This document shows, piece after piece, positions 11,496-22,600 of a stretch of DNA of 64,000 nucleotides (positions are counted from its first letter, which is position 1; each line of letters begins with the position of its first letter). The stretch covers positions 12,628,965-12,692,964 of the forward strand of contig CM055105.1 in the NCBI GenBank assembly GCA_029204225.1, in the 5' to 3' direction. Made by a program: the position numbers and the translations under genes. The stretch comes from Diphasiastrum complanatum (taxonomy: Eukaryota > Streptophyta > Lycopodiopsida > Lycopodiales > Lycopodiaceae). Below the pieces are notes generated by a model that was not told the origin of the DNA, ran no database searches, and saw nothing but the letters and a program-made list of their open reading frames with translations.

Positions 11496-14342
11496 ATGGA
11501 TACGAGTTCAAGCAGCGCCATATCATGGAAGGTTCGCGCCTCTATTCGGCTGGCGTCGATTCAGTCCTTGTTGGACCGTTGCCGATTGGGTAACATGAAG
11601 GTGGACCCCTCTATTGTGCTAACCAATGTCAGTGAAGAATTCGTGAATTCTATCCACGAAGTCACTGATGTTGATTTCAAGGTCAAACTGCGCAACACCG
11701 CCTGCTTGATCAACGAAAGAATTTTCTCTACAGCCCTTGGATTATCGACTGATGGAGTCTGTAATTCAACTTCCAAGGATGCTGTGGAGGAAACAAAATA
11801 CTTCCTAGCAAACTGCTATGTCCCCATCAAGGGATACAAAATCTCGATGACGAAGGACACTCAGCTGAAGCTGCTTTGTAAGTATGCCAATCAAGTCCTG
11901 TTCATCACTGATGCTGATGCAACTATTTCAGTACAGAACTTTGGCTACTTACTGGATGCGCTTGAGGGAAATCCTGTCTGTTTCGGCCTGATTGCCTTCA
12001 AAGCTTTTCTGAGGTGGGTCAAGCACAGAAAATTCACAGTAGTCGGAGCTCATATCTCTCGACTCTGTGAATATCTTGGAATTCTAATGGAAGTCGAGCA
12101 GAATAGCTTAGTCGGCAGACTGGTTCTGACAACAAAGGTGGATTTCTCAAGCCTTCTGCAGTCAGCTACTCCAAGTATTGCAGCAACAGCCATGGAAATC
12201 ACAGAGGAAGCAACTCAAAAGGAGCCTAGCACTGGCTCAGAACCAATAAGATATGAAGCTTCAGAAACTGAGCCTATGCAGGACGACAATGCTGCACAAG
12301 CTCATATTATTACAGAACCGAGACAGGACAGAAGCAAAGCTGCGGATGAAGACACCACCGAATCAGAAGAAGACCCTAATGCATTTCAGAATCAAGGGTT
12401 GGGTGATCTTTCTGAGGGGGCCAGACAAATCATACAAGAAGTTCGAAGGTATGATATGAATATCCAACGAGGAATGATGCAATTATTCAAAGCATCAGAT
12501 GAGATGAAAGAGAAAATCGACGAGTCGAAGACTCGAATCGAAACGCTCGAAGCAGACAACGCGAAGTTGCTTGAGCGAAATCAATCATTGGGTCGACAAG
12601 TTCAACAGTTGACCCACGAAAATGATTCTTTGAAAGCGACAAACAAGGCGATTGATGCCAAATTTGCAGAAGTGCAAAAATTCTTTCATGCTTTGCAGAT
12701 GGAGCATGAGAAGGTCAAATCTGCTAATGAAAAGTTGCAGATATCACTTCAAGAACCTGCCCTGAAGAAAATAAAGGCAGAAATTGTCTTACAACTATGC
12801 AGCACTTCGGGCACTGCACAAATTGATCCTATGAAGCTGAATACACTTCAGGATCAGATGCTCGAAAATTTTCGCATCGATTTTCTGCAACCCCTCGAAG
12901 ACGACAAAGCTCTACTCGAAGAGGAGTTAGCAGAGCTGAAGGAGTTGTCGGCAATCGGAGGTTGTACCGGGCCAGATGCACATACCGAATATACAAAGGC
13001 TCTGGACACAATCGAACAGCTGTCAACCGAACTTAAATCTGTAACAGCTTGTTCGGGAGTTGCTGATCATTTGGAGTATGCATAGGCATTAGTGCAAATA
13101 TCAGACCTGCAAAAAGAAGTAACAACTTTCAAGCAGCAGCTCGATGATCAGAACTTCGTGATTACACTTCATTCGCATGAAACGACAGAAGAACCACCAA
13201 AGGCAAAGCGCACAAAAAGAAATCAGTCGAAGGTATGTGCTGAACGTTTCAAAGTTTTTTCAAAGAAATTTTGGAAATGGACGCCTCATCACCTTAACGT
13301 CGAATTGCAATGGCATGTCGATTATTTGATGCTACCAGGCACAGTAGGCATTGCCTTCGACGATTGGAAAATTGAGTGGGAAAAGGACGACTTTCTTTGG
13401 TTATGGGACCAGTTAGACATAGAGCAGAAAGGATGCTTATGCTGGGCAATCCTACAGGGCAAGTTTAAAGTCTGTCCATTCGGGTCAGTCGAATTGTATA
13501 TAGGATCAACCTGTATGTATGCTTTAGAATATATTCGAATCAAAGAACTACAATTTTTGGAGGTCGACGATCGAAAACGACAATTTTGGAGACAACACTG
13601 TCAATTCGAACTGTACAAACCAACGGAGCGTGCGGACATAGCAGCATTCGACAATGCGGGTTTGCTGATCAATATAAATATGGCGTATCCTGAACTATAT
13701 GAGATCTACATTGACTGGGAGCGCAATTTTGCTGAATATTTTGCAGAAATCAAACACAGTCTACAGGATCGAACGAAGTCCCGTACTTATAAATTATTTT
13801 GTACATATTCTTATCGACAGTTCGGCACATTCGCAGCAAAGACCTTATTTTTTGTACAAAATTTGTATATTAAGTGTAATTATTTATAGCATTTAGCACG
13901 ATTCTTTCGAGAGATCAGATTAAGGAACGATTCGGAGGAAGATGTCAAATTAGTATAAGAATTATTTGATGGCACTCTTCTTCCGATACATTTAGAAGAA
14001 TTCGGAAATCTTGCTATTGGTAGATACTCTCGTTCTCGAGAAAAACTATTGTTACTCGAATGTCAAAGGGATTTAGACCTCGCTCAGCAATTATATGACG
14101 AGATGTATAAAAACTAAAGAGTTCTTTTCCAAATCCTTTACCTATGTGATGCTGTATCTGATGTTTTCAAATACTTGAAGGCAATAACCATCAATTCGAA
14201 TAAAGTACCTACTGAAGAAATATCTTTTAAAGACGAATTGATCAACGAACCGAATATATTCTTTTCTAATCAACGACCAAATCTCAAAAAGAATACTGTT
14301 TGTTCACGAGGACGTTTCACATTTGAGGAGGGGGATATGTGA
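11496..14342 (+). pseudogene. Accessory ORF of Z, fused to pol, helical-linker-coiled coil-C domain
   Basis: Downstream of integrase the same frame runs on for about 948 codons to a TGA at 14340-14342, inside the first bases of the 3' LTR. A possible own start is 11496 (MDTSSSSAISWK). In order: a helical globular part to about 12140 (KVDPSIVLTNVSEEFVN, LCEYLGILMEVEQ); a Ser/Thr/Glu-rich linker; a strong coiled coil about 12415-12760 (KTRIETLEADNAKLLERN); and a Trp-rich C-terminal domain about 13230-13700 (FWKWTPHHLNVELQWHVDY). In-frame stops at 13083 (TAG), 13887 (TAG), 13956 (TAA) and 14115 (TAA) each differ by one C-to-T change from a Gln codon. I see no signal peptide or clear membrane segment, so an envelope role is not supported. 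I know no firm family name; it resembles in layout the extra ORFs of X and Y. Function unknown. Confidence 0.75.
14325..14335 (+). other. Polypurine tract of Z
   Basis: GAGGAGGGGGA lies two bases before the 3' LTR (TGTGACAATG at 14338). It primes plus-strand synthesis. It is at the same time translated as EEGD in the accessory frame. Confidence 0.85.
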
Positions 14343-15557
14343 CAATGTGTATTTATTAAACAACGAATATACATCCGAATGAAGCAATATATATTCACAT
14401 AAGAAGACAAGAGCTGGATACATATATAATGAAGGGACCTGCCTATATTTTTCGCGACATACTAAATATCGCATATAAAGGACAAGTCCTCAGCAATGAA
14501 GCGACATCTACAACAACCCTTAAATAAAGACACTTACATGAAACGACTCGATTCGAATCGACAATTCTAACTATAGTAATCTAAACTCAGGGTTAGATAC
14601 ATCTTTGCGGTATAATCTACATACGTGTCAGATATATAGTGGTTAACCTTATTCAGTAAAGCAACACGCCTCTAATTTATAAAGACGTGATTGTTCGCTC
14701 TGAAGATGATAAAGAGAAGACACGATTCAGTCTTACTCACCAGGAGATATAGTTTATGTATTCGCTGAGAGATAAAAGTTTATGTACTTGTGAGAGATCT
14801 TCTGAAGTACTCTAACAATCTTTCTTATATAAATCTATCTCTGGTCAGACAGTTGCATAAGTACATTACAGTGTATGCTGTGTATCCGTAAGAGCGTTCT
14901 AACGAACTGTCTTAAAACTAACTTATTCGTTCATTCGAATATTTGTTCGACACTCGAATACTTGTTCGATACCCGAATAACGTCTATCATCAGAAGTCTA
15001 TCTCAGTCATCGATAGAAAAGTATGTATACAACTGAATTGATAGTCCCTGTCTGAAGAATTGAGATAAGATATCTGTATTCTGAATATCTCCGAACATAT
15101 GTTTCTAACATATTCGAAGATTATACAAGAGATTTAACTCTGAGGAGAACACTAGTTGTTGAGGACTACTGTTTTAACTTTTGTTAATCCAAGAATAAGA
15201 TTAACTTATGATCACTGATGAACGAATACATCGAAATCAATCCGAATTCTTGCCGACACCTTAATCAGATAGAGTGGAGTACATTCGTACTACTCTGATA
15301 ACAATTCTCTTGTAGAACGCCAATTCTTCGATTCGAAAGAGAAGACTGATATTCCAATTTTAAACATTCATTTATCCATTAAGTAATACTGGTTACTTAA
15401 CCCAAATGTGTGTTTGACAACCAGACTAATTCTCCATTTTATATCATACGAATAAGTTAGAACAATATCAACATTATACCATAAAGAAGCTATCCTCTTG
15501 GGGATTCGACACTAAATGCTACAAAACTATACCAAATACAATTGGTATACCACGACA
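14338..15557 (+). repeat. 3' LTR of element Z (1220 bp)
   Basis: Same length as the 5' copy with about 15 by-eye differences, mostly transitions. It ends in CCACGACA and is followed directly by the target duplication CGCCA at 15558-15562, after which gag of X resumes. Confidence 0.93.
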
Positions 15558-16613
15558 CGCCACATCAACCAGAACCGAACCAGCTGCAGTATCCAAGACG
15601 GGAGAATGTATGGTGTTCAGTGTGCACGCAAAACCATACAACTAACGAGTGTCCAGTCCTAAAGCAAAATCTGAGACTGACACATAGATTCCGCCATTTG
15701 TGCAATGCAACATCGCACGATATGACATTTTGCCCGTTTAACCCTCGGATTGTTCAACAGAAGAGAAGTCCTTATTAGACTTCTTATCCTTACCATCAAG
15801 GGGCACCCAACGTGGCACCAAGGTACGGCGCATCGAATCAACAATAGCGTATGGCCTTACCTGCACCACCAGGGCTAGCCAGTCTACAAGTGGCCCATGT
15901 AAACCTGACAACAACAGAACCAGAGATGCAAATGCCACCTCAACCTGAGCAACAACAATGGTATGGACCAAATGAACCATTTACGGATCCTGTCATAAAT
16001 GAATATGTTGCGGCCTATGCAGCTCAAACTCAATGTCAAGACGGAGGAAATTACGGCTGCTACGGATACGGCAAAGGACACAAAATTGTGGAATGTCGCT
16101 ACAAGGGACAATATACATCCTTCTGCCGAGAATGTGGTTATGGACACTATTTCAAGAATTGTCCATTCAAACCTGGAACTAGTGCACCTCTTTACCTCAT
16201 TGCAATACAACAACCAGCAGTTCCAACAGGGATGTCATCGGAAGGACGACAATTTCATGCTCCTGTGTTAGCTGCTACGCGAGCACAAAAGAGGAAGGAA
16301 GTGGCTCCCTCACCACCACCATCGGTCACTGACGACCAACCCTCAACTTCTGCGCCATATTCGAATGTGAGGGAAGAAAGAAGGCAGTACCAGAAAATAA
16401 GACATTGGGTACAGAAAGCACAAGCGGAGGAAAAAGAGCAAGAAAGAGACAATCCCACGGAACCTCCAGTTGGCGTTAAACAAATACCACAAGCGGGCTC
16501 ACCATTGCGCACTGATCAGAATGATCGGTTGCACCAACATAAACCACCTTTTCACATGGTGGAGCCCAAGGAACCACACACTGAAAGGCTCACACTTTTA
16601 TTGTCAAGCCATG
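15558..16613 (+). pseudogene. gag: Gag, second part (nucleocapsid), element X
   Basis: Continues gag of X after the Z insertion. Several zinc-knuckle-like motifs are visible: CSVCTQNHTTNEC (about 15613), CYGYGKGHKIVEC (about 16061) and CRECGYGHYFKNC (about 16123). All have three rather than four residues between the second cysteine position and the histidine, and in the middle one that cysteine is replaced by Tyr. TAG/TAA stops at 15776 and 15846 break the frame. A Pro/Ser-rich and Lys-rich tail (16280-16500) follows. The piece ends at the target site of Y (CCATG 16609-16613). Nucleocapsids bind the element RNA. The reading then continues at 34226 beyond Y. Confidence 0.75.
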
Positions 16614-17437
16614 TGTGGGGTCGAAGATCTGTCGTGGTATAGCCCTTCCGCCTGTCAACAAAGGTTAGATCACTGGATAGGTGCCTAACTATGCATAGAT
16701 GCTACTTTTAGTTAAATTCCTACTTTCTCTCTTAACTCTACTCACCACTATGCTACTCTTCTTTAACTCTACTCCTCTACACTAACACTCATCATAGTTT
16801 GGGTGAAGGGAAGGGATAGAAAATAAGAGGTTGAGAAGAGAAGAGAGGAAGAGAGAGAGATAGAGAGTGAGGGTGGAGGTTAGCTCAAATGCTCCTTATG
16901 CTTGCTAATGGAAAAGCATTCACTATGGGAAACAATAAACATGGAAATAGAAAGCAATGGAAAACACAATCAAGATCATTAGCAAGTAGTGAATAGCAAA
17001 TGAGGATGCTTCTCTTCCAAAAATGGTAGAGTTTCCTCCTTCTCATTAAGCATGGAAATTTAGTGTACAAATGGTGCCTTTTTATAAAATGGGGAAGCCC
17101 TTGCCTCTCAATCTTATTGGCTAATATTCACAATGATCCTAACCATTCATCTTGGACCCAACTTGATCCAAGGGTCCACAAAAAGTACATTAGAAATCAC
17201 AAGATTCATGTGAGTCCCAATTTGGACCCAACTCTAAAAAGTGATCTCTAAGTTTAAAAATGACATTGGGCCTCTAGTTTTATTTTAATTACAAGGCCCA
17301 AGTCAAGTTTATTTTATTTACAGCTTCAATTGCGTGCTCATTGGGCCATGGGCTTATACACGCAAGATGCCATGCCCTCGCAACACATTTTATTGGAGGA
17401 TTTTATTTATTTACACTTTGTTGGGAATACCCCCAAC
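16614..17437 (-). repeat. 3' LTR of Y (824 bp, reverse)
   Basis: Reverse complement of the X LTR over its full length, starting TGTGGGGTCGAAG on the plus strand. The last base of the expected ...CCCCCAACA edge is changed (17438 is g). No convincing polypurine tract stands next to it on the internal side, where the sequence reads GGGACCCACTG on the plus strand. Confidence 0.88.
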
Positions 17438-20400
17438 GGGACCCACTGCCTGAAGTAGTGTCGGTCCCTCGGCACTCTGCCTGTTTAGTAGAGCGTTCTC
17501 TTGGACCGCCTCTGGTGGACGAGATATCCCGTAACGTCTTCCATGAAGTTGAGACAGTCCAGTTTCTTCGAGTCCTTTGGCATGTGGAAGGACTTGTGAA
17601 CTCCTGCCAACCATTTCTGATCCACCCATGCTTGGAATCGTTTCGTCTAGGGATCACCAAGGAATGCAGCTCGGTAATATATGCCAGCGACTGGTAGTTG
17701 GTCTGCGACTTTGTCGGAAGCGAGCACCTTATTTGGATCAAAGAATATGGAGGGAAGAAAATCATCCCATTTTGTTTCAATGCCCATTAAATATTTCAAG
17801 TCTCGGGCGTAAGTGGCTGTCGCGCGGACTGTGGGATCGGGACAATTGATGTAGTGGCTGGCGAATGCAGAGAGAGCCCTTCTGGCGTCTACATCCGTTG
17901 TCCACCCATATTCGGATTTGATGATTGGCCAGTTGAAATTGTTGAGTGTAATCTGGTCTAGAGGAGTGCCGCATTCCGCCCATTTGGATCTTCTTGGACA
18001 TGGTAGAAAATGTGCGTTCACCCGTAACTATTGCGGCTCGTCACATAAGCCCTGATGGCTGCAGGGTCTCTCTCAAATAACTGCTGTTGACACTCCGGTT
18101 GTGGTTGGAGTTCTTTTTTCTTGATGGTCTAAGCGGAGAATGATAACTGCCAGCCGTCTTTTGATGACTCGTGGAGATATTTGGATAAAAATTCATTGAT
18201 GTTCTCCTCCACGGATTTCGTTCTTCGGAAGGCCCGACTGGCAGATATCGTTCATGACCCTTTGGATGATGTTGCTGGTCCCTAGCTAGTGGTTGCACCT
18301 TGGCTCTGGTCGCGCGTCTCAGCAGTCGCATCTGTTTGCCCTTGGTCTTGGCCTTTGGACCCTTAATCTGGTTGAAATCCCCCTGCTGCCTGCTGGCTCT
18401 GGTCTTGGCTGGTACTAGCCTGTGCAGCCTCAAAATTAGGTGGTGGTGGAACTACCACAGGGGAGGGCTGGGCCTTCGTTTCCATGTATTTCTAGCATGC
18501 CTTGAGGGCTTGCTTGGCCTGGGCGAGCTCTTACGTTGCGCTTGCCCGATACTTATTGAACTCCGCATGGTAGTTGTTCAGGGTTTGGCTATAAATTTGC
18601 ATCTGACGTCGTAGAAGATTCATCTCTGATTGGAAAAATGGCCTTGTGCCCGGTGCAGATTGAGCTAACCAGACGAGCTTCTCATCTTGTAAGGCTTTAA
18701 CCTCTGTCCCCAGGCGCGTGTTCTCTACTTCCAAAAGTGTAAGTTGCGCCTGGATGGGGACAAGCCGTTGGGATGCTTCAGTTTGAAGCTCCCGCACCTT
18801 TGTGGAGGCCTCCATCAGCGCTTTGGAAAGGCTTTGAATATATTTGTTTAGGCCCTCCTCCTTCTGCTAACTTGGCAATCTCTTGGTGCCCTGCTTGTTT
18901 GTGTTGTTGAGCTAGAATCAGCTCTTACTGCAGCTTGGTGAAGTCTGCTCGTAGTTGTGTATTATTTGTTGCCAATTGTAGTACCCTGCTTTTCAGAATA
19001 GCTTTGGCTGCTACCGCATCCAGGATGTATTTTCCTAGGATTTGGTACGTCGTCGTTAGATCCGTGAGAGCAGCTGGTACACTGACACTGGCAGGGGCTT
19101 GTGTTGTATCGGCCCCGACGACTTGTGAAATTCCGTCGTCATTGTTCTCGATCAGATTTTCATTTATCTTGATGCCATCTGGGGCGGTAGGGTCAGCCCG
19201 ATCTGGTGATGCTACAAAAATTGTTTGTACAAATGCGTCATCAGGCAGCGGTTGGCTGTCCTTGGCAACCTTTGGTGAAGCGGGTGGGGTGTGAGAAATA
19301 ATTGTGAAAACAGGGGTGAGGATGGTTTGTCCGAACAAGAGGATGGGAGGAACAGTGGGGAACTGAAGGGTGGTGTGGAGTATGGAAGAAGGTGAGGATG
19401 GAGCGGAAAGTGTCTGACATGGAGGTGAAAAATTGATAAGTTGAATCCATGCCAGAGTGTCGGGGGACAGTTGCGAATCAGAAGGGTTGAATGTGAGAGG
19501 AGCAACGGTGGTGGCAGGAGTAATGGAGGATGCGATGGTGATGGATGGAGCAGCAGACACTGGAAGAGAAGTAGGAGTGGTATCAACAGAAGAAACGTGG
19601 ATGGAGATAGAAATAGATGTGGATGGAATAAGAAGAGAGGTAGCGACAACATAAATTGGAGTGGGGGGTTGCACGGAAGACAAAGTGGTGGTGGTTGATG
19701 GAGTAGTTAGTGCGGCAGTGGAGACATGTCTTCGGGTAACAGGTGGAGATGTGGATGTAGAGGCAGCGCCACACATTCGTTTGCTGGCTGTTGTGTTAAT
19801 GACTGCAGGTTGGGATGAGACAGATGCTTGAGATGGTGGGTAAAGGTTAGTATGTGGCACAAGGGTAGATAGGAGGGATGAGCGTTGAAAACTGCACACT
19901 TTTGCCTCGAGAAGTGCACAGACAAAGTTAAACAACAGGGGGCCTACTGCGATTCGCTCACGGTTGTTGGGTTTGATGGAGTTTGTTAGTTCTCGAATAA
20001 GGAAGTTATGCCAGTCGTATGGCACAACGGAGGGATTAGGAAATTCCAGAAAGGATTCCACTATTTGACTCAGCAGCGTAGACTGGATTCTGTCCTTGCG
20101 AAATGTTGAAATAACCAGAAAGTTATTCAACAGATGCGCAGCTGTCTAGATGACGGGTCCTGTGATAGCTTCTATCAAGTAACCATTGTTAGTCTGGATG
20201 GGGATTTCTGGTGTGGTTTGGATGACGAATGGTTTGATCAGATCTTTGGCGTGGCGATGGGAGATGGGTTGACGATCACCGGACATAATGCCAATGGTGA
20301 TCATCGAGTCGACGTTAATCCTGACCTTGTACGTGGTACCTTGGTACAGGAAGTAGAAACAAGCCTTGTCCTCATCCCAGGTGGTGTAAGAGTGAAGGGC

Positions 20401-20589
20401 AAGGCCCATGTTAATCTCAAAATGGAAGAGCGTCGAGTAAAAATCCATTGCTTCAAGGAGGGGCCCGGCTGTCTGTAGCCATGGTTGGATCAAAGTGTCA
20501 GAGGGTAGAGGCCAAATCTGCGTAGCCTCGGGGATGTCACGCTGGATCACCTGTTTGGCGCCAGAGTCTTCAGAGGATGAGGAGGCCAT
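17438..20589 (-). pseudogene. Accessory ORF of Y
   Basis: Reading leftward from ATG at 20589 (MASSSSEDSG). An N-terminal helical domain has WPLPSDTLIQPWLQTAGPLL, YKVRINVDSM and SVVPYDWHNFLIREL. A TAG at 20146-20148 replaces a CAG that X keeps. Next comes a long Ser/Thr/Pro linker (about 19870-19000), then coiled coil (LQLATNNTQLRADFTKLQ, and after a frameshift near 18850 LTLLEVENTRLGTEVKALQ). A Gln-rich stretch follows, and finally a C-terminal domain about 18250-17450 (NNFNWPIIKSEYGWTTDVDA, ARDLKYLMGIETKWDDFLP). The layout matches the accessory part of Z although I cannot align the two confidently. It has its own start and lies after a 1.1-kb spacer from pol. Function unknown; a structural or host-interaction protein is inference only. 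Confidence 0.72.
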
Positions 20590-21682
20590 GTTACCAATGA
20601 TCATTAGTGGTCGAAAAAAGTCAAAAAAGTAGAAAACGGTGGAAAATGGAAGGAAACAATGGAAAATTGAGAATAATGAGTGTTGGATGAAAATGATTAT
20701 AGTTCAGAGCGCAGATCGGTGTTTGATATGAGCAGATGACAGCTGGTAAGAAGTTTGGTTGAAAACAGAAAACTTGGTATTTTCAGTGAAAATTTCGGCA
20801 GAGCTTCGCTAGCAAATGTGACAAATAACTCGAATTCAGCCCTTATATAACGAAATTTAGAGTGCGTATTAGGTGAAATTCACTTTCCCTTGTTCAGTTC
20901 CACCCAAATTTTGGTAGACACCTTCTTCACAAAATTCTATGACCTCAAAAAAGTCTGCGAGAGTTCTGAAGGTGATTTGACTGCTATGTGAAGGTTCTGC
21001 GAGGGTTCAGGCTGTCTGCGAGGGTTCAACTCTCACAGAAAGTGATCTCTCGCACAACTTGTTTCTGTGACTGGATTTTCAGGATCAGACCATGTAGGTA
21101 GGCTAATTTCACTGCTCTGATTCCATTTAGGCACCTTGCGAGAGTTGGTAAGTTGATCTTGATGCTCTGCGAGGGTTTTGAAAATTCTGCTTCTCGGAAC
21201 TCTCGCATACACTAAAAAATGATGATTCCTCCATCAGGAACTCTTGCAGAAATTTTCATGGATGCATCTAGGTCAGATCTGGTGACTGTCCAATTTTCAA
21301 GAGCTGTCTCTCAGGGGATCTCAAAAATCATGAAAAAGTGCTCCTTTAGAGTGTTTTTTGACAAGATCTCGAGATTTTTTGATTTTTAACTTTTGTAAAC
21401 TGGTAATCAGCTTTATCTAGGCTTGATCTGACTGGTGGTAGTGGTTTGCAAGGTCTGATGGATTCTTGGTAGTAGATCCCTTAATCAGTCTGATGATCTA
21501 CTTCCTTTTTGACCCTATCAGGATTTGGATCCTCCTTGGATTCTGATGGATTTTCCCGATCCTGCCAGATCTGGTTGAATCTTGATGGATTTAGCTTGAT
21601 TTGGCTGGATCTCCTTAGATCTAGCAGTAATGGTTGAGTAGATAAGCTTTTTGTAACGTGCCACCCCCAATCTGGATCTTTC
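20590..21682 (-). promoter_or_regulatory. Spacer between pol and accessory ORF of Y, with TATA box
   Basis: No coding potential. On the minus strand it contains TATATAAG (20842-20849), 260 bases before the accessory start at 20589. X has the same box 256 bases before its accessory start once the copia insertion is removed. Between about 20940 and 21245 the motif CTCTCGCA/TGCGAGAG of the gag leader is repeated about nine times in both directions. The arrangement suggests a promoter for a separate accessory transcript, by inference. Confidence 0.5.
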
Positions 21683-22600
21683 TTACTGTGGTGGCCAGTA
21701 CTTGTGCAACTGGCTACTATTGATGGGTGTGTCGAAGGGCATCCCATCAAGCTGTTCTAAGTTCACGGCCCCATGATTAAGAATTTCCTTGATCCTATAA
21801 GGACCTTCGCCCGAGAATTTTAACTTCCCCTTGATTACCTTGGTTTTATACATCAGGACCAGATCTTCTGAACGAAGATCCTTCTTTTGTAATCTGCAAT
21901 CATGCCAAGCCTTGCGTCTTTCCTTTTCCGCTGCCAGTGCATGCACAACTAGTAAGTGTGTTTCACAGAGTTTATGTAGAGCTTCGTGGCGTAGCTGTAG
22001 AGATTTGGACTCATTAAGATGTTGCGCGGTGGCAATCCTTAATGATGGAACTAAAAACTCTACTAGCATCACAACATCCTGACCATATACCAATTGGAAG
22101 GGTGTTTGATCGGTGCTCCCTTTATATGCTGTCCTGAATGCCACAGTGCAGCATGCAACTTGTGTTTCCAATCTGATCTGCTAGCTTCAACTGTTTTCGT
22201 GAGCATGCTACACAGGATCTTATTGGATGATTCTGCTTGCCCATTACCACAAGGATAATAAGGTGTACTGGTTCTGTGGATCACGAAGAATTTCTCCAAC
22301 AGGACCTTGATGGTCTCGTTGATGAAATGGCTTCCGCGATCACTGACAAGTTCCACCGGGCACCCGAAGCGCACAATGATATTTTCATAAAGGAACTTGG
22401 CAGTGGTCCTAGCGTCTGCTACTCGTACTGCCTTGGCTTCGACCCATTTGGTGAGGTAGTCAGTGGCTACGATTATGTATCGAGCCTGGGAACTCCTTGC
22501 TGTAGGGTGAATTGGACCAATATAATCCAATCCCCATTTTCGAACGATGCTTGGGCTAAGACTGGGTGCAGTAGATCATAGACGTATCTCTAAGAGCCTG
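21683..22600 (-). pseudogene. pol: Integrase core and C-terminus of Y
   Basis: Reading leftward: the core starts near 22560 (GLDYIGPIHPTARSSQARY across a frame change), then VATDYLTKWVEAKAV, VSDRGSHFINET, and YYPCGNGQAESSNKIL. These supply the three acidic residues of the DDE triad. A frameshift near 22130 joins it to FQLVYGQDVVMLVEFLVPSL and a tail ending HKYWPPQ, stop at 21683. Integrase would join the cDNA to the host chromosome. The HHCC region, RNase H, reverse transcriptase and protease that should precede it are missing. The break is near 22600. Confidence 0.85.

Larger units (their letters stand above)
4750..15557 (+). mobile_element. Full-length Ty3/gypsy element Z (10.8 kb), youngest insertion
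   Basis: Complete element: two 1220-bp LTRs, tRNA-Asp primer site, gag with three zinc knuckles, protease, reverse transcriptase, RNase H, integrase, a large accessory domain, polypurine tract. A perfect 5-bp target duplication CGCCA flanks it (4745-4749 and 15558-15562). The LTRs differ at about 15 positions by eye (near 98.8 percent identity), less than the roughly 4 percent seen in copia C, so Z is a recent arrival. CpG-containing codons (CGA, TCG) are still common, unlike in the older elements around it. The coding frame is nonetheless broken by two frameshifts and several in-frame stops. Confidence 0.95.

Noticed and set aside
11496-14342. Envelope-like protein (endogenous retrovirus type) for the accessory ORF
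   Set aside because: No signal peptide, no clear membrane anchor, no cysteine-rich ectodomain; the coiled coil is flanked by soluble domains.
16614-17437. Solo LTR
   Set aside because: The left flank alone looks like one, but the right target duplication lies at 34221 beyond a second, truncated LTR, so it is one end of element Y.
17341-17849. Plus-strand open frames across the Y LTR and accessory end
   Set aside because: Antisense to the LTR and to the accessory C-terminal domain.
19212-19698. Open frames on both strands in the Ser/Thr/Pro linker of Y
   Set aside because: Alternative-frame products of low-complexity TCC/ACC-rich sequence; the frame continuous with the N-terminal domain is the real one.
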